64,000 nt of DNA, taken from Rallus limicola. Its lineage: Eukaryota; Chordata; Aves; Gruiformes; Rallidae. The notes beneath the pieces were generated by a model. The model saw nothing but the letters and a program-made list of their open reading frames with translations, ran no database searches and had not been told where the DNA came from. The stretch is from contig JAKCOZ010000009.1 of the NCBI GenBank assembly GCA_022605955.1, positions 3,038,001 to 3,102,000 of the forward strand, given 5' to 3'. The translations under genes were made by a program, and so were the position numbers. Shown here piece after piece: positions 23,273 to 36,279 of this stretch; positions within the stretch are counted from its first letter, which is position 1, and each line of letters begins with the position of its first letter.

Positions 23273-25242
23273 AATATTCAGAGCTTCTGAGCTGCTGTAC
23301 TCTGACAGCAGGCTGGTCATTGATTGCTGAGACTTGAGCTCTGCCTTTCCTTCATCACCTCTGTTCACGTGCCTGGCTGCTTCACAGGATCTTCAGGATG
23401 AGCAGGGACATTTATACTGCTTGAGTTCTCAGTGTAGTTGCAATTGATTCCTGATTTGAAGGTGGGGTTTGGTTTTTTTGTTTTCTGGTTTTTGTTTGTT
23501 TGTTTTCCTTGGTAAAGAAGCCAAGCTTCTCATTTCTTTAAAGAGGACGGCTTCTTCAAGAAGAATGCAATTATTCAGATGGTTTCAGAGGCTCTGAGAT
23601 TTCTTGTTTGCTTCTAGTGGCTCATGTGGCATTGTTTGACCTGTGGTGTTTGAGATTCCTGCTTGAGCCTCAGCGTGAGTCGCTTTTATGCACCTCAACA
23701 CAAACAATAGTTTTGATGCTCCCCAAGAGGAGGCTGGGTTTTTTCTTTCAACACTTGTACGTTATCAAACGCTCCAGGAGCATCTAAAATGCCATGGATT
23801 GATGTATGCAGTGTGGTCACTCTGTGCTTGTCTGGGCAGAAATGGGTCTCTCAGGGTAGTAAATCCTGAGACTGTCCCATGCTTTCACCTCCAAAGAGTA
23901 AGAGATGAGCTGGCTGGGAAAATCCAACTGATACCATAAGTGTCTGCAATGGCACTGGAGGAGCTGAAGGCTGGGCAGTTGGAAGGGCTGGTGTTCACAG
24001 CGTTGTTTGCTAGTACATCTTTATCCTGTGTAAGCAGCTGTGGAATGCTCCAGGACTGAAACAGTCTGTACTTGAGGTTAGAGGTACAGTTATACTAGGA
24101 AACGTTTGTGTGCAGACAAACCTTAAGGGACACCCTCCCCCCCAAGCAATGAACACGAGGTTAATGGAGCAAAATGGAATCTAAAACAGGGTTGCAGGAA
24201 TTGTTTCCCTAAACAAAATATTCTGACTCCCCGTTGGGAAGACAGTCCTTTGCCATAGGTGTGTACAAGAGAGAAAAAACATTATTTTCTCCTGAGACAT
24301 CACCCTGATGATGTTAAGAAAACAGAAAACTGATTTTTACCTTCTCCAAGGGATTTTATTTCCAAGTTCCCCTCACTTCCAGTGCTGAAAGACACCAACT
24401 TCTTCCAGCATAGAATGACAATCATGATTTGTAATCTGTTTACTCCAGTGATGCAGTAAGACAGATCCTATCTCATCCCAGCTGGGGAGGAACATGGCTG
24501 GTAGTTTTGCCTTATTCAAGGTGCAATCCCAAAAAAAACCTCTACAGCTTTTGAAATCAAACTGCAAGGCAGATGGCAGAGGTGCCACGCTAGTGGAAGT
24601 CACAATCAGAGGAGGGTCTGTTGTGGGCTTTGGAAATTTGTTGGGGTCGTGGCTCATTCCTCCTCACATCAGCATGGGATTTGGAGAAAAAGGAGGCCTG
24701 GTGCTACTTCCTTCCATGGAGTCACAGTTCATTACTTGATTTGTGATGGTCAACAAGTGATACTGCTTTTATTCAGGCTTTTTAAAGGTTTGTGTCTCTC
24801 TAGGCTTGGTGTGAAAAGTGTTCTATGTGCATTTATCTTTTCACAACCTCTTTTTGGCTTTGACCTTTGCAGGAATGTAAAATGAATCTGCATTTATAAG
24901 AGTGCTGAGCCGATGTGGAGACACCTGGGTTTTGTTTCCTTTTTATTTTTAGTAAGTTCCTTAGTCTCTTTCGACCTTCCTTTCTACCTTGGTTACACAC
25001 TTGGTGAGTCTTAAGGAGGAAAAAAAATGTTAAGAGACTCAATAGTACCGTAAATTGTGAATGAAAAGTGGGAATTGCTTAGTGATACTAGGTTATTAGC
25101 ACAGCGGGAATGTCTCCTGGAAACTTACTGCAGGATATCAAACATTTAAAATGTACCTAAAACTGTGGTGGTTTCTTTATTTTATCCTTGCAGAACTTTT
25201 AAATGACTCCCCAGATTAATAAATTCTGGCTGGCTGCATATT

Positions 25243-25264
25243 GGGGGGAGGGAGAGGGAAGGGG
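25243..25264 (+). other. G-quadruplex motif
   Basis: Four G-runs of three or more (GGGGGG, GGG, GGG, GGGG) are separated by loops of one, three and two bases. Confidence 0.6.
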
Positions 25265-27235
25265 CAGAGAGACTTGCCTGGAATTTCTTTAAATTTCCTT
25301 GTAGATTGTGTGCCCTTCTTAAGGCACAATGTCCTGAATCAAATAATTCTGGTGATAACCAGCACGAGGCATTTGTGACCAATGTAACCACACTATTCTC
25401 CTACTAAAGATAAATCTAGAGTAGGGCAAAGCAATGATATCATATTCCAGTTCAGGCTTTGGATAACAGACTGCAGAAGGGCAGAAGGGAGCCTGCTCTG
25501 CCAAGCAGGACTTGCTGCATCCCTGCTCTTGGACAAAGCTTCCATAGCCTGGTGACATGGATTATAAATGTCCACAACAGGTCTGCTGAGGCTGCTGGGC
25601 TTACTAGTTGTAGAGATGTGTCCAAACTTGCGTGACACACGCTTGGTTATCCCTTAGGCAGTTCTTTCACATTGGGAAATGTTACAGTCCACGTGTGACA
25701 GTGTTCTATGAACCGTTGTAGCTCCCCTCTGCTTGCAGGAGGATGCTGGGACATCCCTGGGGTGAGGCCCCCCATACCCTGCTGTGGAAAAATATCTCTC
25801 AGCTTTGAGAAATAAATAGCAAGGGCTTTCAGATCCTGTTGCAAAAATAGATGTTACTTGCCTTTGCTCTGAGCAGAGCTAGGACGATGCCACCCGATGC
25901 TGAGTCTTCACGACTGGAGCTTTGTTTTGCTGGCACAGAAATTAGAGATGCCTGAGAACAGTCTCCCCTTTCTTTCTACCTGCTGGGCACAAGTTATTTC
26001 AGAAGGAGCCATGCCCCGTGTTTGTGATGGGAAATGCCGTGCTGTGCTGCCCTCCTTTGGCGTGGAGACCGTGCTGGATGTCCCAGCTGTGTGGCCAGAG
26101 CCTCTGTGCCATCCTTGGAGGGACTGCAAGACACAAGCCGCTTGTGACCTTGGCCTCTGAAATTCAGGCTGAAGAGATAGTTGCAGGTATTAAAGGTACT
26201 GATTGGGCCTCCAAACAAATTGTCTTATGCAGATGGTGAATAGCACCAGTAATTACTAATGCATGGAAAGCCAAATGGGTGTCAATATAGACTTCAAAGA
26301 GCCATTTGAGGTAGATGTTTTATTCCTGAGCTTCTTTCCCCTTGTAGATGTTCAGTGCAAGGACTCTGCTTGTTCAGAGTCTTCCCATGAGGTTTTTAAT
26401 ATCAGTATTGATTGGGGACATAGAAGGTGTATCTGATGTGTGCTGTATTTGTGATACCCTCTGAAGATTCAAACAATTATTTCCTACCTGTGATCACACA
26501 AAACATTAGAGCAGCACAATCCTACAATCATAATAGGACCCTGGTGCTTAATTATTTCTTCTTCAAACAGACCCTAAATTATAAAGGCATTTATCTTCTA
26601 ATGCACTGGAATTCATGAATATTGCATGATTTTATTCTAACTTACCTATGCTTGTGTTGTGGTCTGTTACTTTGTGTGCAAAACTGGGCCCCTCTAGTGA
26701 CAAATTCTGACTTGTAAGCAAGTAAGTGTAAGGACCATTAACAGCAAACCATCCTATGGGTATTTAGTTAGAGAATGTTTGCAATATTCAACAAAAAAAA
26801 GAAGGGAATGGGTTGGGAAAATCCTCTGAAAGCTGGATGAGTTTATCTATACTGGCACCAGTCATCTCCTGAGTTAATAAATCAAGCTCTTGCCAGCTAA
26901 AGCATCTCACCAGGAGTGTCAGTAGCTAAGGCACGAGGTTGTTCTTTGTCAGAGGCTCAAGGTATGTGCATGGTGGGAATGAACTGGTAACTTTGGACTT
27001 GTTAGGCATCACAAGTCCCCTCTGGAGAGACAGATCCATCTGTTTTCCCATCTCTGCCTTGTTTCTGTGCTTGGTTATGTGGCTTCCCCTTGAGAACATT
27101 TCCTCTGAATATTGTTCATAAATATTTCCAAGAAACCAAGAAACTATTGTCTGGCTTCTGTCTTTTCTTTGTGTTTTTTCTTCCTTTCTTGGACAGTTTT
27201 CAGCAGGGAACATTACTGCTGTTGGTATTCTCAGT

Positions 27236-27253
27236 GGGTTGGGAGGGAGGGGG
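27236..27253 (+). other. G-quadruplex motif
   Basis: Four G-runs (GGG, GGG, GGG, GGGGG) have loops of two, one and one bases. Confidence 0.6.
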
Positions 27254-29999
27254 TTATTGTTCCTGGGTTTGGGCAGTTTGTTTGGATGGCTGTTGATGTT
27301 GTTGTTGTCTTTCCCCTCCATTTTTGGCAGTCTGAGGAAGTGGATGGTTCACTGTTTGGGGGTGGGGTTTCTCTGACCATCTGTGAATTATTTATACAAG
27401 CAGGCTTTTGTGGGGGGTGAGGTTTTCTTTGGGTTTTGGTGTCTGTAGGGTTTGTTATATCTCGGGGCATTTTTAAATTATTATTATTTTGGGATTGTTG
27501 GGGTTTTTTTTTCTATTCAGCTTTTGTTATTCTGAAGTTCAGCTTGCTCTTGGTAGCTTCCAAGTGGCTTCTGCACCTGGTAGCTTCTGTAGCTGTTCCT
27601 TGACAGTCTGATTTGCAATGTAGAAGCGCTTTGCCTTTCAGTCCTAGGCTGCTCAGGGAGAATGGGACTCAGACTCACCTTGCTCCTCGAGAAGTTCATG
27701 GAACAAGATATTGTTCCTGGGCAGCAGCAGAAGCAGAAGGTGGTGACTGGCAATAGCCAGCATGAGCAACCTGACTGCCTTCTGAGAAGAGCTGACTGAG
27801 TCTGTGGATGATGGAAAGCCAGGGATGTTGCTTACCTTGATTTTTAGCCAGACTTTTGATGCAGTTTCCCCAAGCTTTCTTTCTTGCATCCAAGTTAGGA
27901 TGTTATGGTCTGGGTTGGGTGGGCTACTAGATGTATGGGAAAACTCTTGGATCATTGGGTCAGTGCAAAGTGGTAGCGATTTCTTCTCTGCCTGAGGTCT
28001 GGTTACAAGTGGGGTTATTTGATAATCCCTCCTGGGATCTGTCCTGGTCCTGCTTTGGGAAGGAGGCTGACTAGAGACCTACATCTTCCCAAATCCACCC
28101 TGAAGGTTTGGTAGGTGAATATCTGGACTAAAAGAGTTACAGCTCTTGCATGTCTGAAAGAAGCAGTACCACCTCTCTTTCCCCACCTTCATCCTTGACC
28201 GTCCCAAGTACAGGAAAGCTTTTCTCAGCATTCCCAACAAAAGCCCTGACCTGGAAGCACCAGTCCAGTTTAAACCCAAGCTGCTCTGAAGCTGTTTTGG
28301 TAATTTGGTCAAAGGCCACAATTCCCCAATGAACTCCCCTGCTGGGTGGACCTTGGTTTGAGTTTCCTGGCAGCTCTGCAACCATAGACTCGTGAACTCA
28401 GTATTACAGCTGGTGATGGGCTCTAGCAGGAACATTTTGGGCAATAAAGGGGTTTTTATATTTCTTTTTTTTTTTCTGCAGCAGTGATACCTTAGCAGAT
28501 AAACAGGAATAAATGTGGTTTTATCAGTTGGAAAACAGATACATGTGCCAAGGTGGGGTCTGCTGGGCTCAGGTACATCAATGTTTCAGTCTCAGTGCTT
28601 CAGTTCTGATTCTTTGTAGCTTTCAGCTCACTTGAACTTGCCTCAGATATTTTATCCTCTGACTTGCTTAATTTAACATGTCTGAAGGCCAACATCCAAG
28701 GTTTTTCATCCCCCTGTTTGGGTTCTCTGTGTTGGCAATAGAGATAATTTAAACCTTAACATCTGTCTTGGTTCTTCATCCTAATGAAGCCTTCCTCACT
28801 TGCAGCCCTTGGGGAGATGGTGAGACTTTCTTTACTCACAGCCTCCTGAAGCCTGCCAGCAAAGATACTGAGCAAAAGAAAGTGCTTGTACTCAGGACTT
28901 GGGTAGGGTTTCTTTTTTTTCACAGTTGAAGTAGCTTTTTTGGATATAAATGGTAAAAATGAAGGAATACTCTTTCATTTATATCTCCCTGGACCTATTG
29001 CCAAGGCAAACTGAATCTCTTCCCATCACAAGCAGCAGTTCTTACTGAAAAGGAGATGAATGACATTTTCATTTGATCACATTTGTACCCATGCCTGCAA
29101 TGTTCTATGGAACGAGGGGATTTCTAACGTTTGCCTAAGGGACTTGCACAAAAGCCAAAAAAGAAGTCTGATTCACCATTGTCTTTAACAAGGATAGGTG
29201 GTCCATGTCTCCATGGATGAGAAGGGGCCATCTGCTCCTAGTAGCACCAAGAGATGAACCTCAGTGTCCTCACCCCAGGAGAACTGACCTTGTAGCGTGA
29301 AGATGAAGGACTGCAATGAGCAACTCACTTCTACCACATGAGGCAAGGAAGAGCTGAGGTAGCAAACCTTCTTCCCAGGGTGGCTTTGCCTGCCCCTGGC
29401 CAGCTGTGATGGGCCTGGAAGCTCAAGGACTTTGCTAATGAAGCGGGTGCTCAGTAGCACCATGACACTAAAACTTACTAAATTTAAAATTCCTAAAGGG
29501 GGGTGGGGGGAAGCCTGAGGTGGTGTTGGAGAGCAAAAGAGGCAGAACTCTTACGTTAAAACTGTGTTTTCCTTGCATTATTCAGTCATTGAAGGCCTTA
29601 CATGAAACCCAGCATTTGGCAGATGCATGTTCTTGTACACAACCTTAATAAAGCCAAATATGAGGCCAGTGTGACTTAGAGGAGTCCCCAGAACTTGGAC
29701 CAGAGGAGAGTTTGAAAACAAATTTATCAAGGATTGAAAGGAAGAGACTATGGGCTCATGTGGACAGGACCTTGAGACCTGTCCCTGCCTGGCAAGATGA
29801 GCTCCTTCCTGTACCTATGCTGAGATCTCTCAGCTGGGAAGAGACTCTGGTTTTTCATTTATCTGGCATTTATCAAGTCTTGTCTTTGCTGCCCTAAAAT
29901 ACATGTTAGAAAAGTAGAAATGAGCAGGCAGTTTCTTCAACACCTCCATGAAAAGATGTAGAAATATTATAAGCTGATTTCACTCCTGTCTCCTTAAAA

Positions 30000-30190
30000 G
30001 GGAAAGAAATAGTCTGTGGTATAAATATGCAATTAAAAATAGTAGCAATTAGAGAGTCTCAAGAAGCAAAATAGGAATTTGCTTCTTGTGAGGTAGAGCT
30101 GGTTTCCCTTTTGTCTGAGCTTCTAATTTGAAAGTCTTTGACGTCGGGATCTAATCTTAATAGCTGATGCTCAGCTTCAGGTTTCGTCAC
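30000..30190. promoter_or_regulatory. Candidate conserved noncoding element
   Basis: An AT-rich unique block with TATGCAATTAAAAATAG, GCAATTAGAGAG and TCTAATCTTAATAGC. No coding potential. Confidence 0.25.
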
Positions 30191-30447
30191 ACAAGTTAAA
30201 TGTCATGGTCCAGACTCTGGTGGAAACTCAGATCTGCTCCAGGCCTTTGCTGTGTGTGGGTGATGCAAAGATATCCATGTCTGTAAAGCCCTATACACAC
30301 ACAGGAGTGTGTGCTTCTGTGTGAACTGCTTCATTTGAGTGTGAACGAAGGGGAAAGGTGCCTCTTATGCCAATAGGTGCCTCTGTGTGTGCAAAGAGAC
30401 ATTGGCAGGTTTGAAAGATGCTTTTGAGCTCTCCCAGGTGTGGGCTA

Positions 30448-30727
30448 TTCACAGACTGATCGGGGTTGGGAGGAACCTGGAAAGATCATCTGGTCCAACA
30501 CCTGCCAGAGCAAGATCACCTAGATCAGGTCACACCAGAACATGTCCAGGTGGGTTTGAATGTCTCCAGAGAAGGAGACTCCACAGCCTCTCTGGGCAGC
30601 CTGTCCCAGGGCTCTGTCACCCTCACAGTGACAAAGTTCCTCCTGACATTCCCATGGAACTTCCTCTGCTCCAGCACCTGCTGCCCCTTGTCCTGTCGCT
30701 GCCATCCCTGAGCAGAGCCTGGTGCTA
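30448..30727 (-). repeat. CR1 LINE 3' fragment
   Basis: It opens with CACAGACTGATCGGGGTTGG and contains GGTCACACCAGAACATGTCC and the CAGCCTGTCCCAGGGCTCTG block, ending near the ORF2 C-terminus. Confidence 0.95.
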
Positions 30728-31029
30728 GGCTGCATCCCATCCAATCCAGCTGTGCCCAGATGTGTGCCCACAGAAACCCCTTCTCTGACTTTTGTGGGTT
30801 TCTGCAGTTTCTCCAGGGAGAATCTGGCGCTGCTCAGGGCCACAGGCCAGGCACCAGTGGCCGATCCCAAGCACAAGTGGTCTTGTGCAGGCTGTGTCTG
30901 TAGCAATGCACATTCCTGCCCTGCTCTTGTGCCTTTCTCACCCAAAACTGGGACACTTTGTCCTCATTGCCTTCTGGGCTTAGCCCAGGGCTCGTGCTTG
31001 CCCAGCAGATACTGCTTGGGAAAGTGATA

Positions 31030-31140
31030 TTTGGTGTGAGCTGAAGCCTCATCAAGGAGCTCGCTAAAGATCAAACAGCCCCTGCCATGGTCCTATTTAT
31101 TAGAGATATTAGCTCTCTGGGAGCCTCTGGAGCTGCAGCA
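31030..31140. promoter_or_regulatory. Candidate conserved noncoding element
   Basis: A unique block with GCTAAAGATCAAACAGC (TCF/LEF-like) and CTATTTATTAGAGATATTAG (MEF2-like). Confidence 0.25.
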
Positions 31141-31461
31141 CCAGTTCTGTGATGTCCTTAAGGCCTCTAAGGCACTTCAGTGTGTGCAAATTTAAAATGA
31201 ACCCCAAATCCAGGTGCCCAGCTGCACCCCAGTTGCTCAGTGTTGGCACCCAGGGCTGCCGCAGTGTTTGCTCTCTGACACCTCCATGTGGTTCTCTTCC
31301 AGCTGATGTTTCAGAACATGCCAATGCAGAGGTCACCACAAAGTATCTATTTCCATCAGCTCTTCCCATGCCATGCTTCTGGACTCAACCCTTGCATCTG
31401 CACCTGTCCTTGTCCTGAGGTGCAGCCATTTGGGACATTGGGATGGGCAGAAGTAACAGTG

Positions 31462-31525
31462 AATGGAGGTTTCGAGCCCCCGTCTTCCTCAGCTGGACAG
31501 GCAGACACCTAACTCCTCATGCCCC
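31462..31525 (-). repeat. tRNA-derived SINE-like relic
   Basis: On the minus strand an A-box-like segment AGTTAGGTGTCTGC (31501-31514) precedes a B-box-like segment GGGGCTCGAAACC (31468-31480) by tRNA-like spacing. The order and spacing match the RNA polymerase III promoter of tRNA-derived SINEs. Flanking cloverleaf stems are not intact, so it is not a functional tRNA gene. Confidence 0.4.
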
Positions 31526-34500
31526 ACAGCTGGCTCCAGTCACAAAATTGGAGCCCTTTAAAAACAGCACATTTTACTTCCTGCTTTCTATTATTTTTAA
31601 CCCATCCTAGTCCTATTCCTAGTCCATTTCTGACAGATACTTAGCACAAACCAAGAGGTTAAGGAGTGGCTAGAGAGGAAGCAGCAGCCAGTGCCTCCCC
31701 TTCGGGGATCAGAGCTCAGTGCAAAGCCTGAGGGGGCCCAAACTTTTGAAGTCTCTTCCACCTGCAGTAAACCATTATATTGGGTATCACCCAGCATCTT
31801 GTGCCTGTAACACACCACTTCTCCTTTGCATAGAGTCTGGAGTAGTGCTAAAGAACTGCTGTTACCAGCCCTGTGTCTAGACACTATTGGCTTCTTAGCA
31901 GTTGTACGGTCAGATCCTTTCTAACAACAACATTCAGTGTGGGCTTCAGGCACTTGGCTATATATGGGTGGCCCTGGACATGGGTACAACTTTGCACACA
32001 AGAGGCTGGATGAATAGGAACTGGACAGCCTGGATCGCTCCTTACCTGGGAAAACCCTGCATGAATCTTACTTACCTCCAAGCAGCACAAATTGAGTTGA
32101 GCTTCAAAGGGATGAGGCATTGGAGTACAGTTGGCTTCTCAAACAGCTATTTCTGTGTATCCTTCCCCTGTGCTGCAGGCAAATGAGCACTGACTCAACC
32201 CTCTGAGCAACCCATGTGTCGGTGTCTGTTACCATCATCATCTTTCCTTAACTTTTGCTGTAACATCTGTGCTTGTCCCTGATCAGATGGCATCTCTTTG
32301 GGGCAGGGAGTGCAATTCACCCAGAAGAGTTTAATTACCCCAAACCCCCTTTTCATTGCTCTCAAAGGGATTTTGGCTTCCGCAGATCAAGTTGGATGAA
32401 GCTGTTGCTTGGGGGAATGGCTCTACTAACAGATTGCATGTCTGGATTGAAGGCAGTGCTGAGACCTGGTGCTGCTCCTCATTGGCCATTGACTTCACAT
32501 ATTGTTCTGCACCTTCTTGGAAGGAAAAAGCTCCTGGCTGCCGATGCTCTGGTCTGCAAACTTTCTTGGGTGTCGACAACACAGTGCTGAAGTTCCTGCT
32601 GTGTACACAGAGTAGACATGGGAACAGAGCAGCTTAGTATGCTCCTGTTTTCTCTGGTTGTCTGTATTTCTCCTTGTAGCGTGACCAGTCTTTACAAAGC
32701 CAGAGGCAGGGCCCCCAGGCTGGGTCACGCAGGGTGGCCCTGAGCACGGGTAATGACCCCGCAAAACAGTGTCTGTCCTTGGCTCCTGCCCGGAGCTGGG
32801 AACAAGCTTGTTCCCAGGGCTGCAGCCTGGGTGGGGGAAAGAGAAGACAGAGTGAATCCTCTGCCCAGCAAGCCCCAAGGCAGCCTGCTGACTAATCTTG
32901 CTGGTGTCTGGGACAGACCCAGTTAAACCAGGATATCTGGCACGTCAGTGGTTCCTCCGGTCATGCTGTACTTGAGCCTTGTCCCTTCTCTGGTGCTCCT
33001 AGGGACTTTGCTCCTAGCCTGGGAGAAGTTATGACCCAGGCTTTTATTTACAGGCTCTGAAGAAGTGTATCTATATTCTGTCGCCTTGTTTTCTCGAGGG
33101 CTGTGTTTAACTGGCTGTGAGGTGGGCTAGAAGCTTGGAAGGTTTTTTCTATAGTTTGTCAAAAGGCAATGGAGAAGAATTGAACTTTTATTTGAAGCAG
33201 TGCCCTGCCTTCTGTGTGGCATCTGACCAGCAAGTATGGAGAGGCAACACAGTGTGGGATGCAAGAGGTGTGTGGAAATGGAGGGCTAGTCCTTGATGCT
33301 ACCACCCATCTGCTTTTTGATAGAGGCCTCCTGCATCTCCAGCCTTAAACATGCAGAACTGGCCCATCCACGGGAGGATCTTAGCCATGCTCACACGCTC
33401 TCTGACACTGCTTGTGCCAGGAGTGCTTACAGTCTTATCCATAACTTGCAATCCCCATGCTGCGTGTGCTTCTCCTCCAGGCCTTTAGCTGAAAGCACAG
33501 CAACATCTCCTGGAACTGGGTGGCTATTGCAAGTTCTGTTGTCCTTAAATCCCAATCAATTCACTCAGCTCCAGACACTCCAGATTTGTTCCTGTTGTGT
33601 GGGGACCAGCGATCAGAAACTGCCCAGATGTTATTTGGATGTTCCTCAGGGAGGTTTATCACACCTCATGAGTCAAACCACCGTGTTGGGTGATGTGTTG
33701 AGAAGGTGAACCAGGGAGAGAGAACCGGGTGGGTGACGCCACACCAGTGACTGAGCAAGCTGCCAAATGTCTGGATTTGCTTACCAAGGAGCTGGTCTCC
33801 TGCACAGAAAAGCAGCTAGGGATGTGGACCATGGGCATCCTTGAAACTGGAACAAGAAGCCGCCTCCTTTGTGGGACAGACAGCACTGGAGGAGCTGGCA
33901 AATGTAGAAGGGTGACCACGGCCACCTCTGAGGAAACATGAGGGATGGCAGCAGCGAGGCTGGGTAGGATTTGTCTCTGAATGGCATCTTCACTGTCTGC
34001 AGTGTTTGCACGTCACGGTACACCACCATGGTGCACACAGGTGCTTGGAGCAGAGCTGAGCTGGAGAGGAGCCCAAGCCTACCTGCAGGTTCCCTCCCTT
34101 CTTACAGAAAATACTGGGAGGGAGCTGTTGCTTGCATGGCTTAGAGGAGACTGGAAGTCCTGGTTGTCACATGAGCCCCACGTGTTGAGGTGGAGTTCAG
34201 TGGGTGAGGAAAGTGGGGCACTATGAGGTGGATGATGGCTTAGGAAGAATGGGTTTTTCCAACTCTATAGTGTATCTGTCCTTTTGCAACTTCTCATGTT
34301 GCCATGGAAAACATCTTTTTTTCCCCTTGCATGGTTGGTCAGTGCCTGACACAAGCTAAAGCCTTTGTTGTTTTGCTTCATGGTATGGCTTCACCATCAT
34401 ATGCTGGGTACTGGTGATTGTATGTGCAGTAATTGGTCCAACTAACCCCCGACAACCCTCACTTTTCCCCCACCCTAACCTTGTCAAAGAAGCTCTGTTG

Positions 34501-35219
34501 GATGTGACAGCTAGGTTGAAGTTGTATATCACCAGGAACTGGAGATTTCCCTCACTGAAGTTAACATAACTCCTGCTGTTCTAGTATCCTTTCAGCTGCA
34601 GTGACTAGGATGAGGTGTCTCCAAATTAAAGGTGCCCAGCAGGATCATCTTTGGGCATCACATACAGAAGTTTCCACCAATTCCCCAATTAATTGAAGGA
34701 TAAGCAAACTCCTGAGGTTGAAGGTGCTGAGTCCTTACCCATCTTTGTCATTTAGGGTGTGGTTTTGTTGGACAACTTGGCCAACCAAGGCATGAGAGAG
34801 GTGGCAGATGACCTTCCGTAAGGATCGTAGGCTGAGGAGGTTCAGGTGGCCAATCCAGTGGGGGGGTTTTTGGTGAACTGGTGGCAATGTTGGTGTGGTG
34901 GCCTGATGCTGTGAAAGAGCAAATCCTGTGTTGCATCTGAAAGACAGGGAAAAGTGTCACTGCTTTCAACCTTTCTGGAGTCGTCTTTTTTTTCTTTCTT
35001 TTTTTTCTCCTTCAAATAAAAAGGAGGCCAACAAACCCAAAATGTTATTAGAAGAAACTTTTATTTATTTTGCTTTTGTGCTGAAATTCCAATAAATACA
35101 TGTCATTGATAAAGGCATCGACCTGATCCAGGTTGGGCAGCTCAAAGCTCCTTGACCAAGATTTTGCAGCTTGAGTTTCTTGCTGCTCCTGTGCCTTGAG
35201 CAAGGGAAAGGAAGGGCTA

Positions 35220-35406
35220 TCACAGAATCATAGACTCATAGACTGGTCTGGGTTGGAAGGGACCCCAAGGATCACAGAGCTCCAGCCCACTGCCACAGGC
35301 AGGGCCACCAACCTCCAGGCCTGGAGCTACACAAGGTTGCCCAGGGCCCCAATCAACCTGGCCTTGAACACCCCCAGGGGATGGGACACTCACCCCCTCC
35401 TCTGGG
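35220..35406 (-). repeat. CR1 LINE 3' end, short
   Basis: It opens with TCACAGAATCATAGACTCAT, then GGTCTGGGTTGGAAGGGACC and GCCACAGGCAGGGCCACCAA. It is the same 3' end subfamily as 53923-54062 and 55790-56112. Confidence 0.95.
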
Positions 35407-35649
35407 CTATGCCTTATTTTAAACAAAGCTGGGCCTTTCTTTTGGAGAGAGAGATGTCTTTCCCCTCTTCCTAACAATCAGTTGATAGGATCACATTGCA
35501 GAAAATATGAGATCTGGGATGGGGGGGAGCGAGGGTGGATGTGAATGTGCATTGCTTGTCTGGTGCCATACAAAGGTGCTGCTTGTACCACAGCAAGCCC
35601 AGTGGCATCAGCAGCCAAATCATTTGCTTAATTTTAACTGCTGTTCTCG

Positions 35650-35880
35650 TTGCATCTTAACTTGCTAATTAGTATTTTAAGTGCTTGGAAAACAGTTTGG
35701 ACAGCTTCCTTCAGCTTTCACACACGGCGCTATTGCTATTCCTCCCTCCTGCCCTGTGCCATCACCTAAGTAACATCGTTCCTGCTTCCAGAGAGGCTGA
35801 ATTCTCTAAAGCAGGAGGAAAACACGATCTCCTTTGCTTATTCATGCACAGAGCGCTCTTATTTGCATGAGAAGAGAGCA
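35650..35880. promoter_or_regulatory. Candidate conserved noncoding element with octamer and dyad
   Basis: It contains GCTAATTAGTATTTTAA, a perfect 10-bp palindrome AGAGCGCTCT (35850-35859) and an exact octamer ATTTGCAT (35861-35868), with an octamer-like TTCATGCA on the other side of the palindrome. Confidence 0.35.
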
Positions 35881-36263
35881 GGCTGTGGAGCAGCTCTCCC
35901 TCTAAAGGCTGGGGAGAAGGGAACGTAGGCTCAGGGGCTGGGGGTGGGAATAACGAGGCACAAATGTAGCTAAGCCTGATTCGGTTTGGTTCTGCAGCCA
36001 CCTTGGGTTTTTATATACCTTGTTTGCTGTATTGAAACCGCTTTGCACAGCTGGTATGGAGGAAGAGGGGGCTGGAAACTACCGCTGGCAACCTGGGTTG
36101 GATTTCACCCGGCCATTGCCTTGGTGATGCAAGGGAGGGTGTCCTGAATGACTGGATTCTGAGAGCAGGGAAGGATTTCTGAATGAACACAGCGACTGGT
36201 GTGCTGTCACACTGCAGGCTGCGAGGCAGTAGAGCCAACAGGCATGGACAAAGGTATAGTGAT

Positions 36264-36279
36264 GGGGGGGGGGGGGGGG
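36264..36279 (+). repeat. Poly-G run
   Basis: Sixteen consecutive G. Such runs are prone to assembly and length error. Confidence 0.95.

Larger units (their letters stand above)
23273..30447. other. 7.2 kb of unique noncoding DNA
   Basis: This is one of the two longest stretches in the window without a recognised interspersed repeat. It holds two G-quadruplex motifs, T-rich tracts (23471-23509, 28464-28477) and a candidate enhancer at 30000-30190. No exon with plausible splice sites and conserved protein was recognised. Confidence 0.6.
30728..35219. other. Unique noncoding DNA
   Basis: It holds the SINE-like relic and a candidate enhancer. Nothing else recognised. Confidence 0.6.

Noticed and set aside
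26926..27321. 131-codon minus-strand frame rich in Asn, Pro and Lys
   Set aside because: It is the reverse of T/G-rich simple sequence; no domain.
31462..31525. Functional tRNA gene
   Set aside because: A- and B-box-like sequences exist, but the acceptor, D and T stems do not pair.
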